DNA of 64,000 bases from Bedellia somnulentella (taxonomy: Eukaryota; Arthropoda; Insecta; Lepidoptera; Bedelliidae), in assembly GCA_963576735.1 (NCBI GenBank), contig OY755173.1:13858873-13922872 (forward strand), written 5' to 3'. Made by a program: the position numbers and the translations under genes. The notes below the pieces were generated by a model. It had not been told where the DNA came from and ran no database searches. It saw only the letters and a program-made list of their open reading frames with translations. Positions 40,850 to 52,245 of the stretch are shown piece by piece (the stretch's first letter is position 1; the number at the start of each line of letters is the position of its first letter).

Positions 40850-41252
40850 TTACTAGAAAAGCAAACATTACTCTTAAAAAACATTCGGTCGGGCCGGGTA
40901 ATAGATAAAAAGTTAAGGTAACAGCATTTCGAACGGTTTTTTTTGTTAATTTTAACCAAACATAATGAAAATCATCTTGATGATTGATAGGTTCCCGCCA
41001 CAGCATTGTTTGATACTTAAAATGGGGTCTTTTCTTATTTGCCCATAATCTCAAAGACTCCTCACATGTTTTACAAACCAAATGAGGGACCCAGTACGTG
41101 TCACGGGTGTCCAAATGGAATCCAAAATAATTGAAATACACTTGTTTTATGACCTCCGACATACTAAGTCTACAATATTTAAATGTGTATTCACCACAGA
41201 TGTTACAAAAACAGTTAGGATCGTTTTTACAATTATTTCTTGTCGTAGACAT
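40850..41252 (-). pseudogene. ZAD-like N-terminal fragment of a dispersed transposon-type protein
   Basis: From ATG 41252 the minus strand reads a CxxC ... CxxC domain: CKNDPNCFCNICGEYTFKYC, then WVPHLVCKTCEESLRLW, followed by MLWREPINHQDDFHYVW. This resembles a ZAD/zinc-associated fold and is clearly related to the start of the element at 53458 (CTNDPNSFCVICGEYTFKQY ... WVPNTICKNC). Only about the first 115 residues survive; the frame then runs out of the similarity and into a Helitron. Probably a fragment of the same kind of DNA transposon. Confidence 0.6.
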
Positions 41253-41753
41253 TTTTAAAGAAATATTTTTTTAGTGAATTGCACGATTGATTTGTACTTA
41301 AAGTGTACTTACTAGTAAAGAAATACGTGTGACCGCTGTATATCAAAAACAAAAGCTGGTAGAGAAAAACTGAAAGTAGATTTAAAATCAGCGACCTCAA
41401 ATTAGTAAACAACAGGCATAAAATTTTATGCAACAAAAAAAGTTAAATTTTGTTCCCTTTATCATTCTCTGAAAATGGGTCATAAATGGTAAAATTTTAT
41501 CATGCGCTTATTATAAAATAGGGAAATGATGCGAATTTCTCGATTACTTAAGAAGCCCCAATACCCTTAGTTTCTTTTTACCATCCCCGCGGCAAGAAGT
41601 GGGTTAGTGTTATTCTAAGCTGACACAATACAGCTTGATTGAGTGTGTAAAATTTATAAACAACTCAAAATAATAATGGAAAACAATTCTATATCTTCTT
41701 AAATATACATGGCAAGACAAAAAAACGTTTGTTGATTCATTATATTAAAATAA
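41253..41753. other. Flank of the ZAD-like fragment and a family B piece
   Basis: Upstream flank of the fragment on its own strand, then a partial reverse family B repeat near 41545-41635 (AAGCCCCAATACCCTTAG, GGTTAGTGTTATTCTAAGC). Confidence 0.5.
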
Positions 41754-42701
41754 TCTATACTTATAATAAATCTGTAGAGAGGTCAATTCGGTACATGAAA
41801 TATATTTTCAAAATAACTATCAGGTGGTGATTAGGGATCGATACTGACGCCAAAAATGCAATCAGTAAAATTTTTGTCTGTCTGTCTGTCTGTCGGTTTG
41901 TATGTTCCTTATGGAAACAAAAACTACTCGACGGATTTTAACGAAACTTAGAAAAATTATTCTCCATACTCCTGGGCAGGTTTTTGTATACTTTCCAGCA
42001 GAGTAGTAAAGGGGAATTTTGGGAAAACGGGAGAAGTTACTCCATTTTTTAAGCTTCCGTCGCGTGTGCAGCCTTAATGGTTAAACTTACATAGAAATCA
42101 TGTATGACGGAAATATTCTTCATAAAATTATCTAAAAAAAATCTGCAACAGTTTATGTCTATCTTTTACGGTTGACTCACAATAACACGTGTAATTCCTG
42201 ATAGCTTAGCATTTCGGAACATTCTGATTGTATTTGTTTACTCTTACGTTTGTAAACATCTCACTCATCCCTAATTTAAATAAGATAAAATTATTACCTA
42301 TTCAATAAAAAAAGAATCATAGAAATCGGTAGACAAACACCGAAATTATACATAAAATAAGCCATCGCGCCCGTGACCAAAACCGAATCGTTACTTATTT
42401 ACTTATAAAATACTAGATGGCGCCAGTAGTTGCATCCTACAACACGTAATGATTTATTTTTTAGATTGTTATAAATACTTCATAGCGTTTTATTCCAAAA
42501 TTTGCTATTAAACGGAAAAACTGAACCGTTCATTAAAGCGCATTCAAAATCACCAAACTACACTGTTTAGGGAGTGCTATAAATTTAATAAATTGAAAAC
42601 ATTGCGCTGAATTTCACAATGCTTGAGCAGTGACTGAAGAAAGAAACCTCAGATATTTAAAAAAACAACGCTACCCGTGCGAAGCTGGGACGATCCACTA
42701 G
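41754..42701 (+). mobile_element. Non-autonomous Helitron, about 0.95 kb
   Basis: Starts TCTATACTTATAATAAATCT after a host A and ends GGGACGATCCACTAG before T. Contains a CTGT microsatellite (about 41876-41896) and CTACTCGACGGATTTTAACG, a motif common in insect repeats. Closely matched over its length by the reverse copy at 55377-56363. No Rep/helicase coding. Confidence 0.78.
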
Positions 42702-43164
42702 TTAAAAGTAAAGCGTTTCTATACTCGTATGATCTATAGTCTCAGAACCAATCAGTATCGAATTTTTGTCTATCATTTTTAGTTTTAGAACCAAATTGTA
42801 TTTTCATTTAGAATAATTGCTAGCCCTTAGATACACTCGTATAGCTCGTGTGTACTGCCATAAACATTTTATTTGCACTAGTACATTTATTTCCTATTGT
42901 TATTGTGGGTTGTTATCGGTTTAACGCGTGATAAAGCTTGGATTTACTAACTGATGTTTTTAGCGTTTGGGTTTTATTGTAAGGTTATAGTGAATAACAA
43001 CAAATAATTGAGTGGCTTTATATATATAATTGAAATATATTTTAGATCAGATAATTCAGAAATTAAATTTGTGTCATCTTGCAAAAGACCCAACTACCTT
43101 TGTTTTTAAAATGTCATGTGCATAAAAAAGTTCTCGAAATATTTAAATCACTTTTTACATAGTG

Positions 43165-43365
43165 CATACATACATATACTCACGGCCATAAATCCCAAAA
43201 CAGAGTAGCCAGAGCTTGCAGGGCAAGATAGTAGAAATAAATTATCGTTGGTGATGGGTCTCCAACGGCATCGCCCAAAGACAACTTAAAAAGCTCCACA
43301 CCCTTAGTCGCCTCTTTCAGTACCCATGGCTAGAAACGGGTAGTGACATTCTAAGCCGGCGTTTC
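43165..43365 (-). repeat. Short repeat family B
   Basis: Reverse copy: TACATATACTCACGGCCATA, GATGGGTCTCCAACGGCATC, TTAGTCGCCTCTTTCAGTAC, CATTCTAAGCCGGC. Lacks the middle part with CTCAGCCACTTT. Confidence 0.75.
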
Positions 43366-46300
43366 AGAATGGTGCTATAGTAGCTTTGAAACATAAATTA
43401 ATATCATTGTATAGGTTCATTTTTTCTCCGTCTTTGTATAGAAGAACATTATAATATAGCATCCATCAGCCATCATAAGCAATTATTACTGAAAGCAAGG
43501 AAACAACTCATTGAACAGATGCCATATAAAATAGAGCACAGAGGAAATAGCTTATACGTTTTTTACTCATTTGCATAGCCCGCTGTGGTTCGTAGTCGTT
43601 GAGGTCTACTACAAGCCTCGTAGACACACCGTAGCGTAGTAAAAATTGTGTGTAGTAGCTTTGATATTACTGCCTTTGTTTAGCTTCAACTCGCTTTGTG
43701 TAAAAATGGAACATGCTTTCAATGTCCTATTTTGTATAAAACATTCCTGGTTTATTTCTCTAATAAAATATTCAAAAGTAGGTTACTTTAATCACAACGC
43801 TTCCTTCGCTGAAAGTTTTGTAGGTTCACTGAGAATGAACGGTGTGGTATTAGGGCAAACTTCACGATAATAATAAATTTGGTTTTTCTTTCTTTCAAAT
43901 TCTTAAGTGCTTTTAAATTTAAAAAAAAAGTGATGGTGCTAGAATGATTTTTATGACATTACCAAATGTAATTAAAATCAAACCTACCCCTAAAACTATA
44001 GCTCTTTTAGTTTCCTCGTCTTTAATCCCTTAGGTGCCCATGATAAGAGGTAGTAAATGTTGGGCATGGCGAAAGAAGCGTGAACGCGTGGAAATGAGAT
44101 CCCTCTGAAGTTAATGTAAAATAAGGTTTTGTAACAGAGTGGGAAATAGTGTTATGAGTGAAGAAGTGTTGAAAGTGGCGAAAGAGATATATAGGACGGC
44201 TGCGCAAAATGTTAATTAAATCGTTTTTACAAAGGCGTGAGTCTAAAGTGAGAAGGATAAAAGAGTTAGTATGAGGAGAATGAGAGAAGAGAGATTTGTC
44301 AAGAAGTGGCTGAAGTGACTGAAGTTATAAGTAAGTAAATATCATGGGGTACTAATGTTCTATTCTATTAAACAGCGTCGTATTCTTATTATTATACTTG
44401 TTTGGTAAGATTGGATGGGTTGGGGTCAAAATACAACTTTAATAAGCTGAATGAGATCTTAAGGATGTTTTCAAGGCGGGCACTAGGGGGGGGTACATAA
44501 AACTGACTTTATTTTCTTAAATGTATTAAAATGGTTTCTACCTTCAATTTCCCACTGCATATTTGGTTGTCGCAATCACTTTTCGATGTGAAATCCTTTG
44601 AGTTTTGCTTGGATGCCTTTAAGTACGGAATACTTCTCAAGATTGCATACTCTCGGCAAGAATCTTCTTACGAAATTCAAGATATTCGTTTTATGAGTTC
44701 GCTTAGAAGTATTTGTGCTCAAAATTGCTTCTATTGTTGGTTTAGAAGATTATTATCATGAAGTCTTTTCAGATTTTTTCTGAAGAGATATAAAGATTCA
44801 ATGCCGATGATAAGTTGAGAACGACTGCTTGAGAACGAGATTGTTTTTATATCAAATAAAGATTCCGAAGAAATAAGTCCGAAGTGTTTAGTAGAACAAA
44901 AGATCTAGTGTACTGCCTACCCCAATAGGAACTTATGGCGTGAGCCTATGAATATATAAGTAAAATAACGATACGAATGGTAGGTCGAAATCTCTGATGA
45001 AATTGATCCTTGTTAACTTAAATCTAATTGTGAAAACCAAACTATAAAATAACGAGGTGCGGTCATGCTCTGCACTCTGTGTAAATATTTAAAATACTGT
45101 AATAACTAGTTTTATGTCGGCGATTAACTCAGCTTTCATATGCTTAACATTACACGATATTTTGACGAGTTAAACATAACACCATTTCATCATGCTTTTG
45201 GTGTTGTAATACTAATACAAGGAGCTGCCAATCATTTTATTCTCCTGAAATCTATACAGATAATCAAATCAGAGTATTTGATTGTTATTTTGATATAACA
45301 TACATATATACAAACATTTACTCACGGCGTTAATTCCCATAGGGGTAGACTATCAATTGCCACTGCGTGCCATCCTGGCAAACCTCTCTTTAAATCAGAT
45401 ATAGATATCTTATGATTATGCAAATCCATCAGCAATTCTATTAGAATCATATCTTTAAGTACATGTTGGATGATTGGATATATGTATTAATTTTGATATA
45501 TCCGTTTTGTATTGTTTGTCTTTATAATGTTGTTTTCTATCTTTTACCTACCTACCTAGTCAGAGCTTTTAAAATTAGAAATTCTTTAGCCATTTTTGTC
45601 ACCTGAATGGGGAAAAAATTGTGAAATAAAGTATACTTTCTGATTGGTCAAAGATCTCTTAAAAACTCCAAACTGTTAGTGCTATTCTAAGCCGACATTA
45701 TACAGCCGGTTTCTTAAAATTTACAATAGTGTTTTCAGTTTTTTAGGTAAGAATATAACATGTAACCTGTGCTTTAAGTAAATAAAAACTGTTTATCCTT
45801 ATCGGAATATTTTAATTATATTTTTCAAATGCGTACTTAGCAAATAGCACTATACTATTTATGAAATCATAACCGAAACACAGGCAGTATTTTTATCTTA
45901 TCACTATGGCAAACTTAAACAGATAGTGAAAATACAACCGTGCTTTATGAAAGATTGTAATATACCCATAATCATGAAATTATTTTTATAGTAGCAAAAC
46001 TATTAACGAAATACATAATTTTCCCAACCATCTTTGAAAGGAAAGGAGGATTGTAGGAAGTCAGCCAATCAACTGAAAAACTCAAATTTCCGAAGTTTTC
46101 TAATCATACATTCACCACTAAAATACATAACAACATTGGAATATGCATAAATTATATAATTCCTTCAGTTTCCAGAACTGTTTCTTGAAAATCGATATCA
46201 CGAATAATTAAATAGGTGAATTAAAACTAGGTTAGAATCGATAAAAGTGTTGCGATTTGTAAATATTGTTACGTGGAATAAACTGACTTTAGCAATTTAC

Positions 46301-46499
46301 AGCCAGGCCGTCGAAATTAGATTTTCCAAAGTCAGAAACAGCATATATCTGAAGGCAAAAAATAATATTTCATAAACAATAAATATAAAGAAAAATTTAC
46401 GCGAAGAAGCTAAAATAGACTTGCTAAATGGGTCCTGTAACACGTTTACTTATTTGTTTATTTCACAATAAAGTATAAGTAATATATACTAATAAATAA

Positions 46500-46795
46500 A
46501 CAATAAATAAAGGAAAGGAAAATTTCGACACAGGCGGGAATCGAACCCGCGACCTCGGGTATATGCCCCGACGCTCTGCCAACTGAGCTACCGTGTCAAT
46601 TGGCTGCCAGTGCGAAATTCTTCTATTCTTTATTTCTTTTACACGTTTAAGTAGTGTTTGCGTTTCCTACCTCCGAATTTTAACTAATTTGGAAGGCCAC
46701 TTGTCTACCTTTTCAGTTAGAATGCAAATTTTTCTTTCCTTTATTTATTCTTTATTTATTAGTAATAATCCCCACATGAGGTTTTCATGAACAAG
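46500..46795 (-). mobile_element. tRNA-like mobile element, fuller copy
   Basis: Arms of the AATAAATAAAGGAAAG / CTTTCCTTTATTTATT type enclose a reverse tRNA-like block (about 46529-46599) and a spacer (CTACCTCCGAATTTTAACTA) shared with 29407-29673. The reverse strand shows a D arm GCTCAGTTGGCAGAGC, anticodon stem TCGGG/CCCGA and T arm GCGGGTTCGATTCCCGC. The loop GCATATA lacks the usual T33, so I call it a tRNA-derived transposon rather than a tRNA gene. The right end is TCCCCACATGAGGTTTTCAT. Confidence 0.75.
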
Positions 46796-46934
46796 AAAGA
46801 TTTAAATTAAGTAATATATATCAAATATATCTTCGATTGTTCTTACAACTAGGATTTATCCTGGTCTGTGTACAATATTTTCCTATAAATTTATGTATTT
46901 AATCATTAAATAAGCGAGAGTACATTAAATATTA

Positions 46935-46936
<2 letters not shown>

Positions 46937-46970
<34 letters not shown>
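46937..46970 (+). repeat. AT dinucleotide microsatellite
   Basis: About 16 uninterrupted TA units. Confidence 0.95.
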
Positions 46971-46972
<2 letters not shown>

Positions 46973-47314
46973 CTTAAATATACTACAATTAAAGAAAAGC
47001 TACAATTACACTGCCAAATGCCGATCCTAGTTTCTTCACGTGCTGTTGGGTGGCTTCCAAAAGTCTAAGCGTACCGGATATAAATCTATTTGTTATATCC
47101 CACATTTGTGTGTTTTGAGGATTTACTAGGTATCACTCTTTTACCTTCACGTTAGTTTGTAGATAAATTGTACAAGACTTTAATTCGTTTCCTCATATGA
47201 CATTAAAATGCTAGAACTTGGAATTAGTCAAAAAGTAAATGTAACTTATTCAACAAACTGAAAAAAAGGTTAAGTTGATCAATTAGGTACTTATTTTTAT
47301 ATATAAGTATTATC

Positions 47315-47520
47315 TGTAGTAATGGCTTAGAATGATACTAGGAGACTAAATATAAGGGGCTATTAAACTGATTAATGGTCGATATAGTTGGAGACCCATC
47401 ATGATTGATACATTACGTTTATAATCTTTTCTAAATCAACTTCCAAAAGTGGCTGATGAGTTTTTTGTTCGAGGATCTAGCTATTTTGGTATTTTCACCC
47501 ATGAGTGTTTGTATGTATTT
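47315..47520 (+). repeat. Short repeat family B, diverged
   Basis: Order of family motifs kept: TGGCTTAGAATGATACTA, GGAGACCCATCATGATTGAT, TCCAAAAGTGGCTGATGAGT and GTGTTTGTATGTATTT. Confidence 0.65.
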
Positions 47521-49144
47521 TATGTTTATATAGGTAGTGTAGGTAGTGTAGGTAAAAAGTGTACCCACAGACTGAGGATTTAAATGAAAGATGCAAGTAG
47601 CGTAGAATGTATTTTTGTTAGTGTCTCGAGATAGAAATAAATGCGCCAGTGAAATGGGTAGGGTTCGTATAAATTGCAATGTTCCGTAAATCTTGATTTA
47701 TCATCGCAATCGCACTGAACTCGCTCGTGAGATGAACTTGCTTATAGCATCGGAAAACATATACTGTGCAGCGTTTTAACTTAGGTTTCCAAGAATGTGT
47801 GCTTTGAACTGCCAGGGTTTGAGAAAACGAAAGAAAGTAACGTTATTTACGTTTTATTTTTAACTAACTCTACAGACTCGACTAATCTATATCTCTAATA
47901 CACTATACTATTGGTTGCCATAATATTTTAGCAACCATTAAAAATCGCAGATATTCTTGTTAACAAAGACATTAAATACTTGAAATTGCTAATTTTGCCA
48001 CAGTCCTACTAAATTTATTTTTATGACTGTTGACTAAAGTATAGATATATCAATAAACGGCTGTTAAACCTTAAATAGCCTAAGCTTAAGAATTACTTAT
48101 TTTCAGTCACTTTCGAAAGTTAAGTCTGGAGAAGACGATAATGGTTTCCAGCCACTAGACTACAAAAAAACTTAAAACCCTCAATGCTCGATACTCGAAA
48201 GCCGTGGCCGAGTGAATAAGTGACTAGCTCCTCGGTCCCGAGGTTGCTGGTTCGATATCATATATTTTTTTTATGCCAATTCTGAATTTGACTTCGCAAT
48301 GAAATTTTAATGATTCGTAAGTTCGATGTTTTTTAACCATTTCATCATTTGATATTTCTAGGTTGAATGATATCATGAGTTTTGTCAGCTATTTTAATGT
48401 AATTACCTTTTTTTAGTTCATATGTTAAGTGTTATTAACTTTTCCTACAGGAATAATCAACACGAAACAACCTTATTTCATTCTAATTATAATTAGATTA
48501 TAATGATATTTTTTAATGTGATATATGATGATACGAGGGGCATGCCAAAAGAAACTATATACTCAAAAAATATAAAATTTATTCTTTATTACAAGTATCG
48601 ATCTTTTCAAAGTATTCACCCTGAGCACGTATACACTTTTCCAATTCACGTCTGAACCAATTGGAAAATACCTGTGACCACTCTTCTTTAGATACCTCAG
48701 AAATCTCGAAATTATAGGCAACCAGCACATCTTCTTTGCTTTTAAACCTCTTCCCCTTTAGTTTTTCTTTGATTTTTGGAATCAAGTAAAAATCACAAGG
48801 CGCTAGGTCAGGGGAATACGGCGGGTGAGGAGAATTAACACATTTTTCGAGTTGAAAAAGTCTAGTGTTCTGGCAGACGTGTGCGGCACCGCATTGTCGT
48901 GGTGCCAGAGAATTCCTGACTTCGGTCGCTTGTCACACCAAGCTGATATTACTGTTAAAGCACAAACTGTCACATACCATTCGGAGTTCACCGTTTTTTC
49001 ATTCTCTAGCACAACAGTAGCAATATGATGACCCGTTTTTCACCAGTCAGTATATCATATACTTTTTTTTTCTCGCCTCCGTTAAATTTATCTATCATGA
49101 ATAGGCACCAATCCACCCGACGACGGTCTTCCTGCTCATCGGTA

Positions 49145-49152
49145 AGTTTTTG
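49145..49152 (+). repeat. 8-bp target-site duplication (left)
   Basis: AGTTTTTG here and at 49916-49923 flank the nested MITE exactly. Removing the MITE and one copy restores the transposase reading WVPQKLTDEQE. Confidence 0.93.
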
Positions 49153-49915
49153 GGCTTATTCCACTTATCCCCGTTGACAATCCCCGTCAACGGGGATTAG
49201 TGAACTTTTTGTTCACAAATCCCCGTTAACGCCAATTGGAGCGTGTAATGGGGATAAGTGAACTAAAAAGTTCATTAATCCCCATTAACATATAACATAA
49301 ACGTTCACGCCGTTTTATCCCCGAAGGGGTTGGCAGAGGTACCAATACTCCTGAACTCACATGGCAAGCGCCATCTAGTTTCCAGAGAAGGTACCCACGT
49401 TTTGCTTAGACAGTGTACTCACGTGATAGGGGGCAGGCCTATCGCCGTTTTGTACGAATACACTGTCACATGACTAAGTACAACTCAGCCATGTGGGTTT
49501 CCTCACGATGTTTTCCCTCACCGTTAGCAACCATGATAAATTAACCACACATGACTTTAGAAAAGACAAATTGGTGTAGGCCCGACCCAGGATTGGAACT
49601 CACGCCCTTCTGTTTTCGGGCCGGTGTTCTACCCACTGGACTATCATGTGATTTTAGTATAAATGGTGTTGTAATCAAGCTTACATTTAATTTAATTTGA
49701 TTATAACAATAATCAATAAGTGAGTTCTTATCCAATAATAAATAGAAGGTACCCGATTCTTACATGATTATTTTATTTTTAACTTACTTATTTTGAACTT
49801 TTTAGTTCACTTATCCCCATTACAAGCTCCAATTGGCGTTAACGGGGATTTGTGAACAAAAAGTTCACTTATCCCCGTTGACGGGGATTGTCAACGGGGA
49901 TAAGTGGAATAAGCC
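49153..49915. mobile_element. Nested MITE with long inverted repeats (8-bp duplication, hAT- or P-like)
   Basis: Both ends read GGCTTATTCCACTTATCCCC inward and stay inverted-repetitive for about 130 bases, with internal mirror blocks such as CCCCGTTGACAATCCCCGTC and TTCACTTATCCCC. The 8-base target duplication fits hAT or P superfamily chemistry. No coding; the middle is a SINE A. Confidence 0.9.
49289..49654 (-). repeat. tRNA-derived SINE family A nested in the MITE
   Basis: A full reverse copy. The plus strand starts AACATAAACGTTCACGCCG, passes ACGTGATAGGGGGCAGGCCT and GGGTTTCCTCACGATGTTTT and ends in the tRNA-like head (CTACCCACTGGACTATCATG). Confidence 0.9.
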
Positions 49916-51447
49916 AGTTTTTGCGGCACCCATCTCGAACAACGTTTACGGAGAGACAGGTGGTCGTGAATTATGGTTTGCATTGCTGCTGATCCAATTC
50001 CTACTTCTCGGTCTAGCTCTACATATGTAATTTGTCGGTTTTCGCCAATAAGTTTTTCGACTGCACGAACGTTTTCTGGCGTGACCGTGGTTGGCGGCCG
50101 TCCTGTCTTCGCTACATCCCCATCCTCTTTTAAATTCAGCAAACCAATTGAATACTGTTGCTCGGGAACAAGCAGTCTCAACAAAAGTAGAAGCCAAAAG
50201 TTCAAAACATTCTTGAGGCTTTAAACCTTTTTTAAAGTCATACTAAATCATAGCGCGAAAATCACGTCGACTGAGCTCCATTGTTGCAAGTGAATACCCG
50301 CCAGATTCTCGGAAAAATGATGCTCATTTATTTAAAAAATAAATAAAAGAAGTATGTTCTATATTCAAATATGTCAATAAAAAACCAGCCTATAAGATGG
50401 TGTATAGCTTGCCAGTTTCAATTAAATGAGAAAAGAGTATCTAACTTCTATTGGCATGCCCCTCGTATATGTTTCTTAGTATCGGACAACTTTGCTAGAA
50501 GAAGTATGCGGTCATATTTTAAAACTAGTAAGCGAACTCTCATCTCCTTTTATGCCTCGAAATGGGACTAATCCTCTTTAAAATAAAGAGCTATTGAAAT
50601 TAGTGAAAATTTCAGATCATACATAATATTCACGTCGCTATGATAAGCTCCTCGGTTTTTTGCCGGAAAGGGTGCGATTGAAAGTTTACTTAGTGCGTCA
50701 AATCGAATAATATACCGGTAATTTAATAAAGGTGACAGTTAATTAGTGAGATGACAAGGTAACATTTCAGGTGTCATCGTAGTTCCCTTGCGAGCCTTAG
50801 CACGACAGACAAGGGAGTGCCCCATTTGAATCAGGGACGGAACTAGGGTTCAATTTGACAGAAATTGATAAATTCTACAGTTTTAGATCTCATCATTTTC
50901 TACTACAGTGGTTGTTTGACTAAAAAGAAATGAGAATTATTCATCGTCATGACTTTTTACAGCTTTTGGTAAGATTTCATTACTTTATAGCAGCTAAATA
51001 AACAAGCGATTTCCTTAAAAACAAGTGTAACAAAAGAAGCTAAATGTAAATGTAAACACTGGTTGAGAATGTTGGGATTTTAATGGTTAGTAAATTGGAG
51101 AAATTTCAGGATATATCAAGGTGATGATCAAAAGTATTTGCCGTTTTCAGTGTTAATTTAAAGGCGTGGTGTTTATTTAATTATTGATTTAAATATTGAT
51201 CCGAGTTAGTATACAGTCATACTCTTAAAAACAGTGCAACAGACAGGTTCTTCCTGAGTTCTTCCCTGCACTTCGTCCCATATTCGTAGTATTATTCTAC
51301 CAGCGTCACTTCCGATTTGCTAATGTCGCGCGTTTTATTATACAATTTCAGGGGTTTTGTATATGACATAATTTAGAATGAATAAGTTCCGAAATAATGT
51401 ACTAATGTCACAGTATTGCTGATGTCAGTAAATGTATCTTAATGGAC

Positions 51448-51545
51448 CGAAGCTCCATTTACCCCCCCAGTTTGTATTTTGCTTGTCAGGGAACTCCTCC
51501 CAAACGATAGAACGGAACAAGAACGAATTTTGCACAATGGTCACC
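51448..51545 (+). repeat. Short repeat family C (two copies in window)
   Basis: CTCCATTTACCCCCCCAGTTT, GTATTTTGCTTGTCAGGGAA and AATTTTGCACAATGGTCACC parallel 15798-15860 (TTCCATTTACCCCCGACTTT, GTATTAGGCTTGTCAACAAC, AATTTTGCACGATGACTC). Class unknown. Confidence 0.5.
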
Positions 51546-52129
51546 CACACCAATGACAAGGTATTGCGGCAATTATATTCCATATCTCGACAATAACTGG
51601 CCACTTCTTCGCTCTGATTTGGCACCTCGAAGCATTCATGGCCACCAAGTGTAAATACTTACTATTAATTTATTATTACTTTGCTAGTGTTTTTTGGGTA
51701 GGAATTTTGAAGAACCCACCCCCATAAGTTTATGATATTGAAATTGTTTAATATGAAGGTGCATTGCATACATCATACGGTCAGCTTTAGTGGAATGGCT
51801 AGTGCGGAATTTGTTTTGTGTTCTTATCCTATGAATCCTATGTTAGCTTAATTGTTTTTTATAAATCGGTGTACAGATTTCTATATGTGAAACCTCGTGA
51901 CTGGCACAAGGAAAAAGTATATGAAACTGTCACATTTCCGAATAATCTTAAAATAAAATAAAAAACATTTAGATATTAGTGCTTGTTTGAAAATGCCACT
52001 TTGTCGTCGTAGGTCCAACTCGAGGACCAGCACAATTCCTATTCAACATCAACGAGGAATTTAATGTATGCAGGGATGTAATTTTTCATAAGTGTTCAGA
52101 GTAACTCATTTAATTTTATGAAAGAGTTG

Positions 52130-52245
52130 GCATGGTAATGTGCGCGAAAACGCGAGTATTCTTAACCCCAGGTGACAATGTTACGAGACGCGCAGATGTA
52201 TTATAGTACCTTTGCCACCCCTTCAGGGATATACAGCGTGAAGTT
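52130..52245 (+). repeat. tRNA-derived SINE family A, decayed 3' part
   Basis: Recognisable blocks ACCCCAGGTGACAATGTTAC, TATAGTACCTTTGCCACCCC and TTCAGGGATATACAGCGTGA in family order. Confidence 0.6.

Larger units (their letters stand above)
42702..48533. other. Gene-poor region with scattered repeats
   Basis: Contains family B copies (43165-43365 reverse, 45310-45715 reverse and broken, 47315-47520 forward, 48070-48180 reverse), LINE-like debris (44020-44340), a tRNA-like element (46500-46795), an AT microsatellite (46937-46970) and a tRNA-Ser/Leu-like remnant near 48188-48256. I see no host exon. Confidence 0.55.
48576..50283 (-). pseudogene. mariner transposase pseudogene
   Basis: Minus-strand pieces in order: MELSRRDFRAMI, an in-frame stop, then YDFKKGLKPQECFELLASTF and WFAEFKRG (N-terminal helix-turn-helix); VTPENVRAVEKLIGENRQIT (second DNA-binding motif); after the insertion, LTDEQEDRRVDWCLFMIDKF; GILWHHDNAVPHTSARTLDF (second catalytic block); and YSPDLAPCDFYLIPKIKEKL with the C-terminal helices. 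The third catalytic Asp of DD34D is visible in SPDLAPCDF. A stop codon, frameshifts and the insertion make it inactive. Confidence 0.9.
48534..50465 (-). mobile_element. mariner element interrupted by a nested MITE and SINE
   Basis: The terminal inverted repeats begin CGAGGGGCATGCCAA at both ends, flanked by TA duplications (48532-48533 and 50466-50467). The minus strand carries a decayed mariner transposase in three blocks. Without the 763-base insertion and its 8-base duplication the element would be about 1.16 kb. Confidence 0.92.

Noticed and set aside
43646..44761. Short plus-strand ORFs at 43646 and 44531
   Set aside because: No recognisable domain, no splice context, AT-rich codon use like random sequence.
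46529..46599. Reverse tRNA-like sequence
   Set aside because: Same reason: loop GCATATA, part of the repeated element with flanking arms.
48188..48256. tRNA-Ser/Leu-like sequence (TGGCCGAGTG A box, GGTTCGATA B box)
   Set aside because: The cloverleaf cannot be closed and no 3' acceptor stem is seen; treated as a tRNA-derived remnant.
49833..50224. Plus-strand ORFs across the mariner
   Set aside because: Shadows of the minus-strand transposase and MITE.
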